DNA from: Bacteroidota bacterium
GTDB lineage: Bacteria > Bacteroidota > Bacteroidia > Sphingobacteriales > Sphingobacteriaceae
Length of the DNA stretch: 64,000 nt
Assembly: GCA_018828585.1 (NCBI GenBank)
Contig: JAHJVW010000027.1
Coordinates: forward strand, 1-64,000
Direction: 5' to 3'
Shown: positions 19,701 to 27,588 of the stretch, piece after piece
Layout: every line of letters begins with the position of its first letter
How positions within the stretch are numbered: position 1 is the first letter of the stretch
The notes under the pieces: model-generated
Told to the model about the DNA's origin: nothing
Databases searched by the model: none
Seen by the model: only the letters and a program-made list of their open reading frames with translations
Position numbers and translations under genes: made by a program

Positions 19701-19869
19701 CATCTGTTTGTGTACCTAATTTTGTTCCAGTAACTTTGACTGAAACGCCCGGTAATGGTAGGCCGTCTTCTTTGGCGGTGACCTTACCAGTAATTCTTTT
19801 GTCTTGTGCAATAGCAACGCTGGCAAGCATCAGACAAACCAAGAAAATACTTAGTAGTTTTTGTTTCAT
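16741..19869 (-). CDS. SusC/RagA-family TonB-linked outer-membrane transporter, pair 1
   Basis: A 1042-residue TonB-dependent receptor. It has a signal peptide (to about residue 21), a carboxypeptidase-regulatory-like domain (about 24-100, GKVTAKEDGLPLPGVSVKV), then the SusC plug opening at LSEVVVTAVG and containing VRINSQSGTLGG and VIRGVNSLNG, with DGAVIITTKKGK near residue 240. The barrel follows and ends in FGLNLRLSF with a terminal Phe. There is no N-terminal STN domain, so regulation through an anti-sigma factor is not indicated. It imports ligand captured by the downstream SusD. The first 70 residues and the leader are almost shared with the other two SusC proteins here. Confidence 0.95.
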   Translation of the reverse strand: MKQKLLSIFLVCLMLASVAIAQDKRITGKVTAKEDGLPLPGVSVKVTGTKLGTQTDANGNFAINVPTDAKNLEVSYVGFNPQTIAIGARSVVNVILETDSKQLSEVVVTAVGITRDQKSLGYGASVIKSDELTTARDANVLNAIAGKAAGVRINSQSGTLGGSTKIVIRGVNSLNGSNVLFIVDGTPLDNGNAAGGTISNNVDYGNRIGDLSSDDIESMTILKGAAATALYGSRAKDGAVIITTKKGKKNSPTSISVNSSVRFDNALVLPDFQNQYAQGNFGAYNLKYTNGWGPKIADVQNQKFTDFNGDQVTLQAYPNNVKDFFKTGSSYTNNIAFSGGDEKSDYRFSFSSVNENGIIPKSTLDRYNLSLNAGRKFNDKLSSRFSGTYSRIKADGRPAQSSNNSNVLSATIFGLPRVVDINKLKANYQDPVTGNQTFLSTDKTGNNPFWIINYNQNNNTVDRFYGTYTLEYKPYDFLTLTNNLGGDIYDEKRASFTRKGTAGFANGKFNNTDIFYRQINDDFLATFSKDNIVKDINLKLILGGNYNERQIQSSDVAATDLTIDQLYTYTNASSTTPSIGFSKQRLLGAYGNLSLSYKNYLFLDVTGRNDWSSTLPVDSRSYFYPSVSSSFVFSDLLSKTGKYKWLSFGKLRASYAQVGSDTGPYGLDFQYFPVSTVFLQYIGSLNAFPLGAITTAFRGPGTLPNANLVPQKQNSYEVGTELKFLNNRIGLDFNYYNTATKNQLISISVAPSTGYSLKSLNAGTISNEGIEVALNLVPVKVKNFSWDINVNYSKNKQKVTELIDGVKEYSLASGYSGLQIKAKVGESFGLYGTKFQRAPDGQFIINPNNGLRLVEANKFIGNLYPDWTMGINNSFSYKNFSLSGLVDFRQGGVFYSGTAAGLRTSGLAAETGGNRANFVDPGVIKDKSGNFTPNTKEVNFQQFWQQNYQTSNTEANIFDASYVKLREIRFSYTLPSSLFSAKTGIRSATIGVEGRNLWLIKSKVPHVDPELNFFGAGSTGEGVEFNSVPSTRSFGLNLRLSF

Positions 19870-20222
19870 GTGTGTTTTTGTTTTGGTTAATTGTTGTGTG
19901 TGATACTAGATTGTAAAACTTTTCCTTGTAGACTTATAAGTTCAACCATAATTTAAAACCTAATTTCTTGATAAAAAATTAAAATTCATAATTTCTTCAC
20001 AATTAGAGGATGTAATAAACACCATATTTCAGATGTTTCATCATGTAAAGATTCATCTTTCAAGTAAAATAGTTGCCGTAATTACAGCTTATAGTATGTT
20101 TTAATGGTAATTAATATTTTGAAGATCCTTTAAGTAACTTAATCATTACAATAATTAAAAAATCAAACTCAACTAATAAGTAACAAAAAAATAGAGTAAT
20201 CGAGAAAGAAATAGTTGGCAAA
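19870..20222. other. Gene-free spacer with the leader of susC 1
   Basis: No coding sequence is seen. The part next to susC 1 forms its 5' leader; read on the reverse strand it contains AAAGTTTTACAATCTAG, CACACACAAC and CCAAAACAAAAACAC just before the ATG. The same blocks precede susC 2. The rest, to the terminator of pair 2, is AT-rich with no recognisable structure. Confidence 0.6.
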
Positions 20223-20256
20223 AAAACCTCCTCAGAAAATTTTCTGAGGAGGTTTT
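20223..20256 (-). terminator. Terminator of the second susC-susD operon
   Basis: A 34-base perfect palindrome centred between 20239 and 20240, with core CCTCCTCAG / CTGAGGAGG. It can fold as a long stem with a small AT loop. It begins 22 bp after the susD 2 stop codon and is followed on the reverse strand by a T run. The core resembles the terminator of pair 3 (CCTCTTCAG / CTGAAGAGG). Confidence 0.85.
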
Positions 20257-20278
20257 AAAAAGTATTGAAATTGAAGAA

Positions 20279-21682
20279 TTAATATCCAGTATTTTGTGTA
20301 ATTACACCTCCACTATTTAAAACTTCTCTTTGAGGTATTGGCCATAAAGCTCTGAATGGTTCAGAAACTATAGAAGAAGCTAATCCATTCCTTCTTAAGT
20401 CAAACCAATAATGCCCTTCGTGAGCAAACTCTAATCTATCTTCTTTAATGATTTGAGTTAAAATATCAGAAGGTAAAAGAGCAACATAATCAGCTAAGCC
20501 AGCTCTATTTCTAATCTTATTTACATCACTTAAAGCCCCAGCAATATCAGGGGTGCTCTTTTTTATCCTAGCTTCCGCTCTTATCAAGTACATTTCGGCT
20601 ATTCTAATCATGGTAACATCATCAGCACCTGTTGAAATCCTTGTATATTTTAAAGTAGTTTTTGCTGGAGATGCTGCATAATTAACTGGCTTTCTAACGT
20701 CTCCAGTTTCATGCGCATTGTTTAAAGCTGCTGACGCATTGATTTCGTTTCTTCCACCGCGATTGGTAGGATAATAAAAGAAAGCAATTCCATTAGAGTT
20801 CTGCGCATCAAACTGTAATTCGAAAACAGATTCTGCAGTATTTTGAGTTAACCAAATATTTGAATACGTTGCTCCTGGTTGTAAGGCGTAAGAAGTTGAA
20901 CTAATGACTGCGGAAGCCATAGTCTCTGCCATTGCATAATCACCCATGTATAATGCTACCCTAGCTTTAACGGCTTTTGCAGCATCTTTTCCAAATCTAC
21001 CAGTAAGCTTGTTCGAATAAGAAGCTGCTGCTATCGCATCATCTAAATCCTTATTAATTTGAGTATAGACTTGAGCTTCTGTTGATCTAGCAACAGGAGT
21101 CGCATCAGCTTCAACCAAAGTAGGCTGTAAAATGATAGGCACACCTACACCTCCCGATTTATTATAACCTGAATTAGAACCGCCCCATAGCCTTAGTAAA
21201 TCAAAATAAACCAATGCTCTAATTACTTTTGCCTCTGCTAAAGAAGCATCCTTATTTAAGGCCCCATCTTTAATATTTGGTATCGCAGCAATCAATGTAT
21301 TTGCTCTGTTTATAGTTGCGTACATGGAATTCCACATATTGACTACTTCGGCGTTATCTGCTAATATCAAACCATTAGCAATAGAAGAGAAAGAAGGGAA
21401 AGTACCGGTATGCGTAATTGAGCCAGCATACAAATCTGTTAATGCCCAGTATCTTAAACCATAATAATTACCATTTTGGAAACCACCCCCTGTTACAGAA
21501 GTAGATGATGCAGTCTGTCCATAAATACCTAATAAACCCGATTTAACACTTGCTGCATCAGTATATGCCGTGGTTGCATCTAAAGCTGCTTGAGGCTTTT
21601 GGTTCAGATAATCATCTTTACAAGACGATACGAGTATTACCCCGGATAGAACCAATGTTTTAATTATATTTTTAATTTTCAT
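20279..21682 (-). CDS. SusD/RagB family outer-membrane lipoprotein, pair 2
   Basis: A 467-residue lipoprotein with lipobox VSSC (Cys about 21) followed by KDDYLNQKPQAALD, the standard opening of RagB/SusD proteins. TPR-like helices include AKVIRALVYFDLLRLWGG and RIAEMYLIRAEARIK, both hallmarks of the family. The C-terminal segment EFAHEGHYWFDLRRNG and LWPIPQREV is also diagnostic. It is encoded 11 bp after susC 2 and should form the lid of that transporter. Nothing adjacent identifies the nutrient. Confidence 0.93.
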   Translation of the reverse strand: MKIKNIIKTLVLSGVILVSSCKDDYLNQKPQAALDATTAYTDAASVKSGLLGIYGQTASSTSVTGGGFQNGNYYGLRYWALTDLYAGSITHTGTFPSFSSIANGLILADNAEVVNMWNSMYATINRANTLIAAIPNIKDGALNKDASLAEAKVIRALVYFDLLRLWGGSNSGYNKSGGVGVPIILQPTLVEADATPVARSTEAQVYTQINKDLDDAIAAASYSNKLTGRFGKDAAKAVKARVALYMGDYAMAETMASAVISSTSYALQPGATYSNIWLTQNTAESVFELQFDAQNSNGIAFFYYPTNRGGRNEINASAALNNAHETGDVRKPVNYAASPAKTTLKYTRISTGADDVTMIRIAEMYLIRAEARIKKSTPDIAGALSDVNKIRNRAGLADYVALLPSDILTQIIKEDRLEFAHEGHYWFDLRRNGLASSIVSEPFRALWPIPQREVLNSGGVITQNTGY

Positions 21683-21692
21683 GTTTTTAAAT

Positions 21693-24600
21693 TTAGAATC
21701 CTAGATTAATACCAAATGTGTAGGTTTTTCCTTGTGGAAAAGTTAAGAAATCAGTTCCTGGAGCTAAGTTAGTATCAGAAAAAGTACTCACCTCAGGATC
21801 AAATCCAGAATATTTAGTGATCGTAAATAAGTTTTGAGAAGCTACGTAAAGTCTTAATGACCTCACTTTTAATTTACTCACCAAAGCCTTATTGAACGAA
21901 TATCCTAAGCTGATATTCTTCATTCTTAAGTAAGAACCATCTTCCAAAAATCTGGTTGAAGTTCTTCTGTTTGTATTTGGATCTCCAAAGACAGCTCTTG
22001 GTAAATTGGTATTAGTATTTGTAGGTGTCCATCTATTTAAAATGGTAGCATACTGTCCAAAAATACTATTCATACCTTCAGCAAAAGCTCTTGTATTGTT
22101 ATAGATGCTATTACCACCAATGTATTGAGCAAAAGCACTAAAATCAAAACCTTTGTAATTTAAAGTGGTAGTGATACCTCCATAATACTTAGGTAAGCCT
22201 TGACCTATAATTTCCTGATCGGCAGAGGTAATGACACCATCGCCATTTAAATCAGCAAATTGAATATCTCCAGCCCTAGTGGCATTACTTTGTTTTGGAG
22301 CGGCAGCTACTTCGGCATCTGATTGGAAAATACCAACTACTCTATAACCTCTAAAAGAACCTACTGATTCTCCTTCTTGCACCCAAGAAGCAAATCCAGC
22401 ACCAAACGGAGCGCCTTCAAGTTTAGTAATTTTGTTTTTAACTATTGAAATGTTGGCCCCTAAGTTCCAAGTTAAATTCTTGTTACGAACAATATCACCG
22501 TTTAAAGCTAATTCTAAACCTTTATTATCCATACTACCTAGGTTTTTAGAGATAGATAAAAAGCCAGAACTACCTACTAAAGGTCTATTTTGTAATAATT
22601 TATCGGTCTTTTTATCATAGTAATCAGCAGTAAAATTCAATCTGTCTTTAAAAAGTCCTAGATCAAGTCCAAAATCTAGGGTAGTTGCATTTTCCCAAGT
22701 TAAATCAGGGTTACCTAATTGATTTGGTGATAAGCCCGGAGATTGCAAATAATTGGCTCCTCCTGCGACTAAAGCTAGGGATGTGAAATTACCGATTTCT
22801 TGATTTCCTGTAATACCATAACTAGCTCTTAACTTTAAGTTGGAAACCGACTTTAGATTTTTCATGAAATTTTCTTCAGTTACTCTCCATGCTACCGATC
22901 CTGCTGGGAATGTACCATAACGCTTATTGGCTCCAAAACGTGACGATCCATCAATACGAACTGAACCACTTACAATATATTTGTTCTTGTAAGAATAATT
23001 TAAACGAGATAGGTAAGAAACTAAACCGTATGAAGTACCACTAGAAGAAGCATCTGTTTTAACAGCACCTGCAGAAAGTCTTTTAATATCATTACCAGGA
23101 AAACCAGTTGCAGATCCAAATAGTGACTCAAAATTAGATTTTTGAAAAGTTATACCTCCTAAAACTGTTAAGGAATGATCACCAAAAGTTTTGTTAAAAG
23201 TTAAGATGTTTTCGTTGATGAAATTAATTTCTTGATTTTGACCCTCTGCATCAGATCCATTTGCTCCTGCACCTACGTTAGTAGTTGTTGGATAGAATCT
23301 TCTATCCTTAGAGGTTAAGTAGTCAATACCAAAAGTTGTTTTGAATTTTAAGCTTGGGATGATGGTATATTCTCCAAATGTATTAGCCAATAAACGGGTG
23401 TTAGTGGCATAAAAAGTAGGCTCTAAAGCTGATGCTACTGGATTATCTATAGATGATAAAGGATCTTTACCATACGTTCCATCAGCATTACGAACAGGGA
23501 TAGTAGGCGCCAATAATATAGCTGCACTTACTACACCATAAATGTTATTATCATTATTTGTTCTATCTGATTTTGAGCTAGAAAAATAAGAAGAAACACC
23601 TACTTTAAATTTATCACTTACTTGATTATCTAAATTTACTTTTCCGCTGTATCTTTTGTAATTAGACCCTATAACAATACCGTCTTGGTTAAAATAATTA
23701 CCAGAAACATAGAATTTAGTTTTATCAGACCCACCTCTTAAAGATAAGTCATAGTTTTGTTGAGGTGCGGTTTGAAAAATTTCATCTTGCCAAACTGTGG
23801 TTTTCGCATTTGCTGGATTTGGATCTAAACCAAAAGCAGAAGCATCTAAACCAAATCTGTTTTTTAATTCCTCATTAAGGAAAGTGATGTATTCTGGTCC
23901 TGTAAGTGTTGGGATTTTTTTTCTAGGGCTTTGTGTACCATAGTACGAATTGAAATTAATTTGTGTAGTTTCATTCTTACCTCTTTTGGTGGTAATTAAA
24001 ACAACTCCATTTGCAGCTCTTGAACCGTAGATAGCAGCAGCAGCAGCATCTTTTAACACTTCTAAAGATTCAATATCGTTTGGATTGATGTCAGACAAAG
24101 AATTTGTTAACTGACCACCCGCTCCTAGTTGAGTATATGAACCTGTATTTATTGGAATACCATCAACTACATATAAAGGCTGATTACTTCCACTTAATGA
24201 GGATAGACCTCTAATTCTTACAGATATACCTCCGCCTGGAGTACCTGAAGCTTGAGTTACCTGAACACCAGCAGCCCGACCTTGTAAAGCTTGTTCAGTA
24301 GATAGTAAAGGAGCATCTTTAATTTCTTGAGCGCCAATAGATACTTGGCTACCTGTAATTAAAGCTTTGGATTGCTCGCCATAACCTACTACTACAACTT
24401 CAGAAAGTTGTTTAGCATCATTCTCAAGTGATACATTGATCACAGTTTTGTTTCCAATAGAGATTATTTGTGATAAAAAACCAATGTAGGAAACTTCAAT
24501 GCTTTTAGAACCTACCGGTACACTTATGGAGAAATTTCCACTTGCATCTGTTTGAGTTCCTGTTTTTGTTCCAGTTACTTTAACTGAAACCCCTGGTAAT

Positions 24601-24713
24601 GGTAAGCCATCTTCTCTAGAGGTCACCCTACCAGTAATTCTCTTGTCTTGCGCCAATGCGGTACTCGCCAACATTACACAAAGCAATAAAATGCTTAGTA
24701 ATTTTTGTTTCAT
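21693..24713 (-). CDS. SusC/RagA-family TonB-linked outer-membrane transporter, pair 2
   Basis: A 1006-residue receptor with signal peptide (to about residue 21), carboxypeptidase-regulatory-like domain (24-100), and a plug with LSEVVVVGYGEQ, QGRAAGVQVTQASG and IRGLSSLSGSNQPLYVVDG, the SusC-specific signature. The barrel ends FGINLGF. It has no STN domain. It is divergent from the 3-hydroxybutyryl-CoA dehydrogenase gene, with 153 bp between the two starts. The N-terminal 70 residues are very close to the pair 3 protein, but the plug and barrel differ, so the ligands probably differ as well. Confidence 0.95.
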   Translation of the reverse strand: MKQKLLSILLLCVMLASTALAQDKRITGRVTSREDGLPLPGVSVKVTGTKTGTQTDASGNFSISVPVGSKSIEVSYIGFLSQIISIGNKTVINVSLENDAKQLSEVVVVGYGEQSKALITGSQVSIGAQEIKDAPLLSTEQALQGRAAGVQVTQASGTPGGGISVRIRGLSSLSGSNQPLYVVDGIPINTGSYTQLGAGGQLTNSLSDINPNDIESLEVLKDAAAAAIYGSRAANGVVLITTKRGKNETTQINFNSYYGTQSPRKKIPTLTGPEYITFLNEELKNRFGLDASAFGLDPNPANAKTTVWQDEIFQTAPQQNYDLSLRGGSDKTKFYVSGNYFNQDGIVIGSNYKRYSGKVNLDNQVSDKFKVGVSSYFSSSKSDRTNNDNNIYGVVSAAILLAPTIPVRNADGTYGKDPLSSIDNPVASALEPTFYATNTRLLANTFGEYTIIPSLKFKTTFGIDYLTSKDRRFYPTTTNVGAGANGSDAEGQNQEINFINENILTFNKTFGDHSLTVLGGITFQKSNFESLFGSATGFPGNDIKRLSAGAVKTDASSSGTSYGLVSYLSRLNYSYKNKYIVSGSVRIDGSSRFGANKRYGTFPAGSVAWRVTEENFMKNLKSVSNLKLRASYGITGNQEIGNFTSLALVAGGANYLQSPGLSPNQLGNPDLTWENATTLDFGLDLGLFKDRLNFTADYYDKKTDKLLQNRPLVGSSGFLSISKNLGSMDNKGLELALNGDIVRNKNLTWNLGANISIVKNKITKLEGAPFGAGFASWVQEGESVGSFRGYRVVGIFQSDAEVAAAPKQSNATRAGDIQFADLNGDGVITSADQEIIGQGLPKYYGGITTTLNYKGFDFSAFAQYIGGNSIYNNTRAFAEGMNSIFGQYATILNRWTPTNTNTNLPRAVFGDPNTNRRTSTRFLEDGSYLRMKNISLGYSFNKALVSKLKVRSLRLYVASQNLFTITKYSGFDPEVSTFSDTNLAPGTDFLTFPQGKTYTFGINLGF

Positions 24714-24866
24714 GCGTTTTTTTGTTTTAGTTAAAATTTGTGTGTGGTATTGAGTTGTAAAACTTTATACCTTTGTTAAATTAATATTAAAGAATTACTT
24801 ATTTCAAAGTGCAATCTATTCAAAATAAAAATAATTACATAAAATTTCACCTCAAATTAGCATAAA

Positions 24867-25766
24867 ATGTATCAAAGTATTAAAAATGTTGCAATCATAG
24901 GATCAGGAACCATGGGAAATGGAATTGCCCATTCATTTTCTCAAAGCGGGTTTTTGGTTTCTCTAATTGATATCAACCAAGAAAATTTAGATAAAGGAAT
25001 TCTAACAATTTCTAAAAATATTGACAGACAGATTACAAAAGGTGTTGTAACAGCTAATGAGCGGGATGAAATATTAGCAAAGATAAATTGTACCATTGAT
25101 TTAAAGGCTGGTGTAAAAAATGCAGATCTTGTGATTGAAGCGGCATCTGAAAATATTGATATCAAACTTAAAATCTTTAAAGATTTAAGCGAGTTTACAA
25201 AACCAGATGCGATTCTAGCTACCAATACCTCCTCCATATCTATTACTAAAATAGCTGCTGTAACCCATAAACCAGACAAGGTTATAGGAATGCATTTCAT
25301 GAATCCTGTACCAGTGATGAAGTTGGTAGAAGTGATTCGTGGTTATGCAACTTCAGATGAGGTGACCAACACCATTATGGAGCTTTCCAAAACATTAGGA
25401 AAATCTCCTGTAGAAGTCAACGACTATCCCGGCTTTGTAGCTAACCGCATTTTAATGCCCATGATTAATGAAGCGATTTACTCCTTATATGAAGGTGTTG
25501 CTGGGGTAAATGAAATTGATACGGTGATGAAATTAGGGATGGCTCATCCAATGGGACCACTTCAGTTGGCTGATTTTATCGGCTTAGATGTTTGTCTTTC
25601 TATTATGAATGTCTTGTATGATGGATTTGGAAACCCTAAATATGCCCCATGCCCTCTTTTAGTAAATATGGTGACTGCAGGAAAGAAAGGCGTAAAATCT
25701 GGTGAAGGATTTTATGTTTACGGACATGGCACCAAAGAATTGATAGTCGCAGATAAATTTAAATAG
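24867..25766 (+). CDS. hbd: 3-hydroxybutyryl-CoA dehydrogenase
   Basis: A 299-residue NAD-dependent 3-hydroxyacyl-CoA dehydrogenase converting acetoacetyl-CoA and 3-hydroxybutyryl-CoA. The Rossmann motif is GSGTMGNGIAHSF (from residue 12). The catalytic segment contains MHFMNPVPVMKLVEVIRG (His-Glu pair), and NDYPGFVANRILMPMINEA begins the helical dimerisation domain, with HPMGPLQLADFIGLD after it. It is a single-domain enzyme with no hydratase fusion. It stands alone between two reverse-strand SusCD pairs. Its last codons are followed directly by the TTCATGG-type repeats. Confidence 0.92.
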   Translation: MYQSIKNVAIIGSGTMGNGIAHSFSQSGFLVSLIDINQENLDKGILTISKNIDRQITKGVVTANERDEILAKINCTIDLKAGVKNADLVIEAASENIDIKLKIFKDLSEFTKPDAILATNTSSISITKIAAVTHKPDKVIGMHFMNPVPVMKLVEVIRGYATSDEVTNTIMELSKTLGKSPVEVNDYPGFVANRILMPMINEAIYSLYEGVAGVNEIDTVMKLGMAHPMGPLQLADFIGLDVCLSIMNVLYDGFGNPKYAPCPLLVNMVTAGKKGVKSGEGFYVYGHGTKELIVADKFK

Positions 25767-25886
25767 GAAACAGTTGATAGTTCATGGATGATAGTTGATA
25801 GCGAATAGTTCTTAGCTTATAGTTTATAGACCATGGACTATTGACTATGAACCATCATCCATGTTCCATGAACCATTTAAAATCAA
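25767..25886. repeat. TTCATGG/GATGGTTGATAG repeat cluster after hbd
   Basis: Begins at the first base after the hbd stop codon and contains degenerate units such as GTTGATAGTTCATGGATGATAG and inverted copies such as CTATGAACCATCATCCATG. The same unit family occurs at 31.3, 34.8 and 38.4 kb. Imperfect inverted copies could fold as a hairpin. Confidence 0.7.
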
Positions 25887-25955
25887 CATCCTCTCAGGCA
25901 TCTCAATTCCTAACAATTCATTACGCTTCCAATTTATGATTGTTGAAATCGCTTG
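25887..25955 (-). pseudogene. Short remnant resembling the 3' end of argS
   Basis: Read on the reverse strand, 25916-25887 encodes LLGIEMPERM, identical to the last ten residues of the ArgS encoded at 31.5 kb. The DNA differs at four of 30 positions, and all four are synonymous third-codon positions. There is no stop after the final Met codon, and the upstream residues (ISTIINWKRNE) no longer resemble ArgS. It sits beside the repeat cluster in the same order as the real argS end. I read it as the leftover of a diverged argS copy or of a duplicated junction. Confidence 0.55.
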
Positions 25956-26013
25956 TAAACATTCGCCAAAAAATTAATTTCGAAAGATTGTTAATCTTTT
26001 TATTTGAAAGCAT

Positions 26014-26050
26014 AAAAAAGCCTCTTCAGGAAATTCTGAAGAGGTTTTTT
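26014..26050 (-). terminator. Terminator of the third susC-susD operon
   Basis: CCTCTTCAG (26021-26029) pairs with CTGAAGAGG (26036-26044) around a 6-base loop. Six A on the left and six T on the right make it a possible bidirectional terminator. It lies 25 bp after the susD 3 stop codon. Confidence 0.85.
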
Positions 26051-26068
26051 ACTTAAAATAATTAATCC

Positions 26069-27577
26069 CTATGGATTTTGCTGACTAGCACTAATACCTG
26101 AATTGGCGTCAATCTCATCTTGAGGAATCAAGAATTGCCAAATAGGATCGCCTGCTGGTACAAAGTCGGTACCTGATAATGCAGCAATTTCAGCAGCACC
26201 AATATTAGGTATTCCTCTTCTATCCAAATTTTGATTTAATCTTTTTAAATCTAAGAATCTAAATCCTTCACCCCAAAGCTCCACTCTTCTGTAATTCAAA
26301 ATCTCGTCGATTAAAGCTGCTCCTGTTTTGGTAGAAACTAACGCATTAGGGTCTCTTTTTGAATTTAAGGCTAATAACGTTGTTTTAGCATTTGCTTCTT
26401 GACCTGGAGTTTTTGCATAAGCTTCCGCTAAAATTAAATACATTTCGGCCGATCTCATTAAAGGCACATCTCCCAATGTTGGAGCGCCTTTAACCTTAAT
26501 GGCAAATTTACGACTCATGTAAGGCTGTCTTCTAAAACTAGTAGTAGGTAATGGGAAATTTGTAGCGGTAGGATTTGGTTCCCACATTTTTTTCCTCACA
26601 TCAGTGGCTGGAATAAAATCATACAATAATGAATTTATTCTCTTAGGATTACCTCTCATGAAAGAGGTATTTGCATCATAAGCAATTTGTGAAAAGAAAG
26701 ATCCGAATTGATCTGCCTGATCAGGGATTGGCATAGAGGCAAACATGTATTCAGAAAGAATAGTTGCATCATTAAACCCCGATTGATAGGCTGTTGCAGA
26801 CATCAAAGGAAATAGATTGCTATCAATCACCTCTTTTGAGTATTTAATTGCATTGGGATAATCTTGCATGGTTAACGCAACTCTGGCTCTTAAACCTTTG
26901 GTTACAGAAAGGTTTACATGACTTTGATTGGCTCTTGTAGTAACGTTTAAGGCAATTGCATCATCCAAATCTTTCACAATTTGAGTGTAAACCTCTTCTA
27001 CAGTTGCTCGTGGTTTGTTGGTATCTGTAGATTTTATTAAGATAGGAACACCTAATTGCGTATTTGGCTTTGAGGCTGCATCATATCTTTTACCAAACAT
27101 TTGAACTAAAAAATAATGACTGTAGGCTCTTAAAGTTAAAGCCTCTGCCTTGATTCTCTTCTTATCCGCATCAGGACCTGAAGCTGCATCTATGTTATCG
27201 ATGATAAAGTTTGCATTACCAATCATTCTGTAAAATATACGATAAGAATAAGTCAACATAGAATTAGTAACAGATCGATGTCTTAACCATGAACCTTCTG
27301 ATGAATACCAGTTAGATGAAGAAATATGTAAATCTTCTCCTAAAAATTCCATGTTTAATAATATACCACCCACACCTGGTCTATTTTGAACACCTTCATT
27401 TCTTTGGAACATGTATCTGTAGATACCATTCAAGGCTACATCTGCATTGGCTGTGGTGGTAAATACTGCTGAATTATCTACTGCATCTGTTGGCGCAGTT
27501 TCTAAATAGTCCTTTTTACAAGAACTTACACTCAGGAAAAATATTCCCAGTGATAAAAATAATATTTTCTTTTTCAT
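26069..27577 (-). CDS. SusD/RagB family outer-membrane lipoprotein, pair 3
   Basis: A 502-residue lipoprotein. The signal peptide ends at VSSC (Cys about 20), followed by KKDYLETAPTDAVDNSAVF. TPR-like helices contain AEALTLRAYSHYFLVQMFGKRY and RSAEMYLILAEAYAKTPG, and the C-terminal domain has NYRRVELWGEGFRFLDLKRLN and WQFLIPQDEID, which are hallmarks of SusD_RagB. It is encoded 11 bp after susC 3 and completes the third transporter. It is not closely alike to the SusD of pair 2 outside the family motifs. Confidence 0.93.
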   Translation of the reverse strand: MKKKILFLSLGIFFLSVSSCKKDYLETAPTDAVDNSAVFTTTANADVALNGIYRYMFQRNEGVQNRPGVGGILLNMEFLGEDLHISSSNWYSSEGSWLRHRSVTNSMLTYSYRIFYRMIGNANFIIDNIDAASGPDADKKRIKAEALTLRAYSHYFLVQMFGKRYDAASKPNTQLGVPILIKSTDTNKPRATVEEVYTQIVKDLDDAIALNVTTRANQSHVNLSVTKGLRARVALTMQDYPNAIKYSKEVIDSNLFPLMSATAYQSGFNDATILSEYMFASMPIPDQADQFGSFFSQIAYDANTSFMRGNPKRINSLLYDFIPATDVRKKMWEPNPTATNFPLPTTSFRRQPYMSRKFAIKVKGAPTLGDVPLMRSAEMYLILAEAYAKTPGQEANAKTTLLALNSKRDPNALVSTKTGAALIDEILNYRRVELWGEGFRFLDLKRLNQNLDRRGIPNIGAAEIAALSGTDFVPAGDPIWQFLIPQDEIDANSGISASQQNP

Positions 27578-27588
27578 CGTATTTTAAA

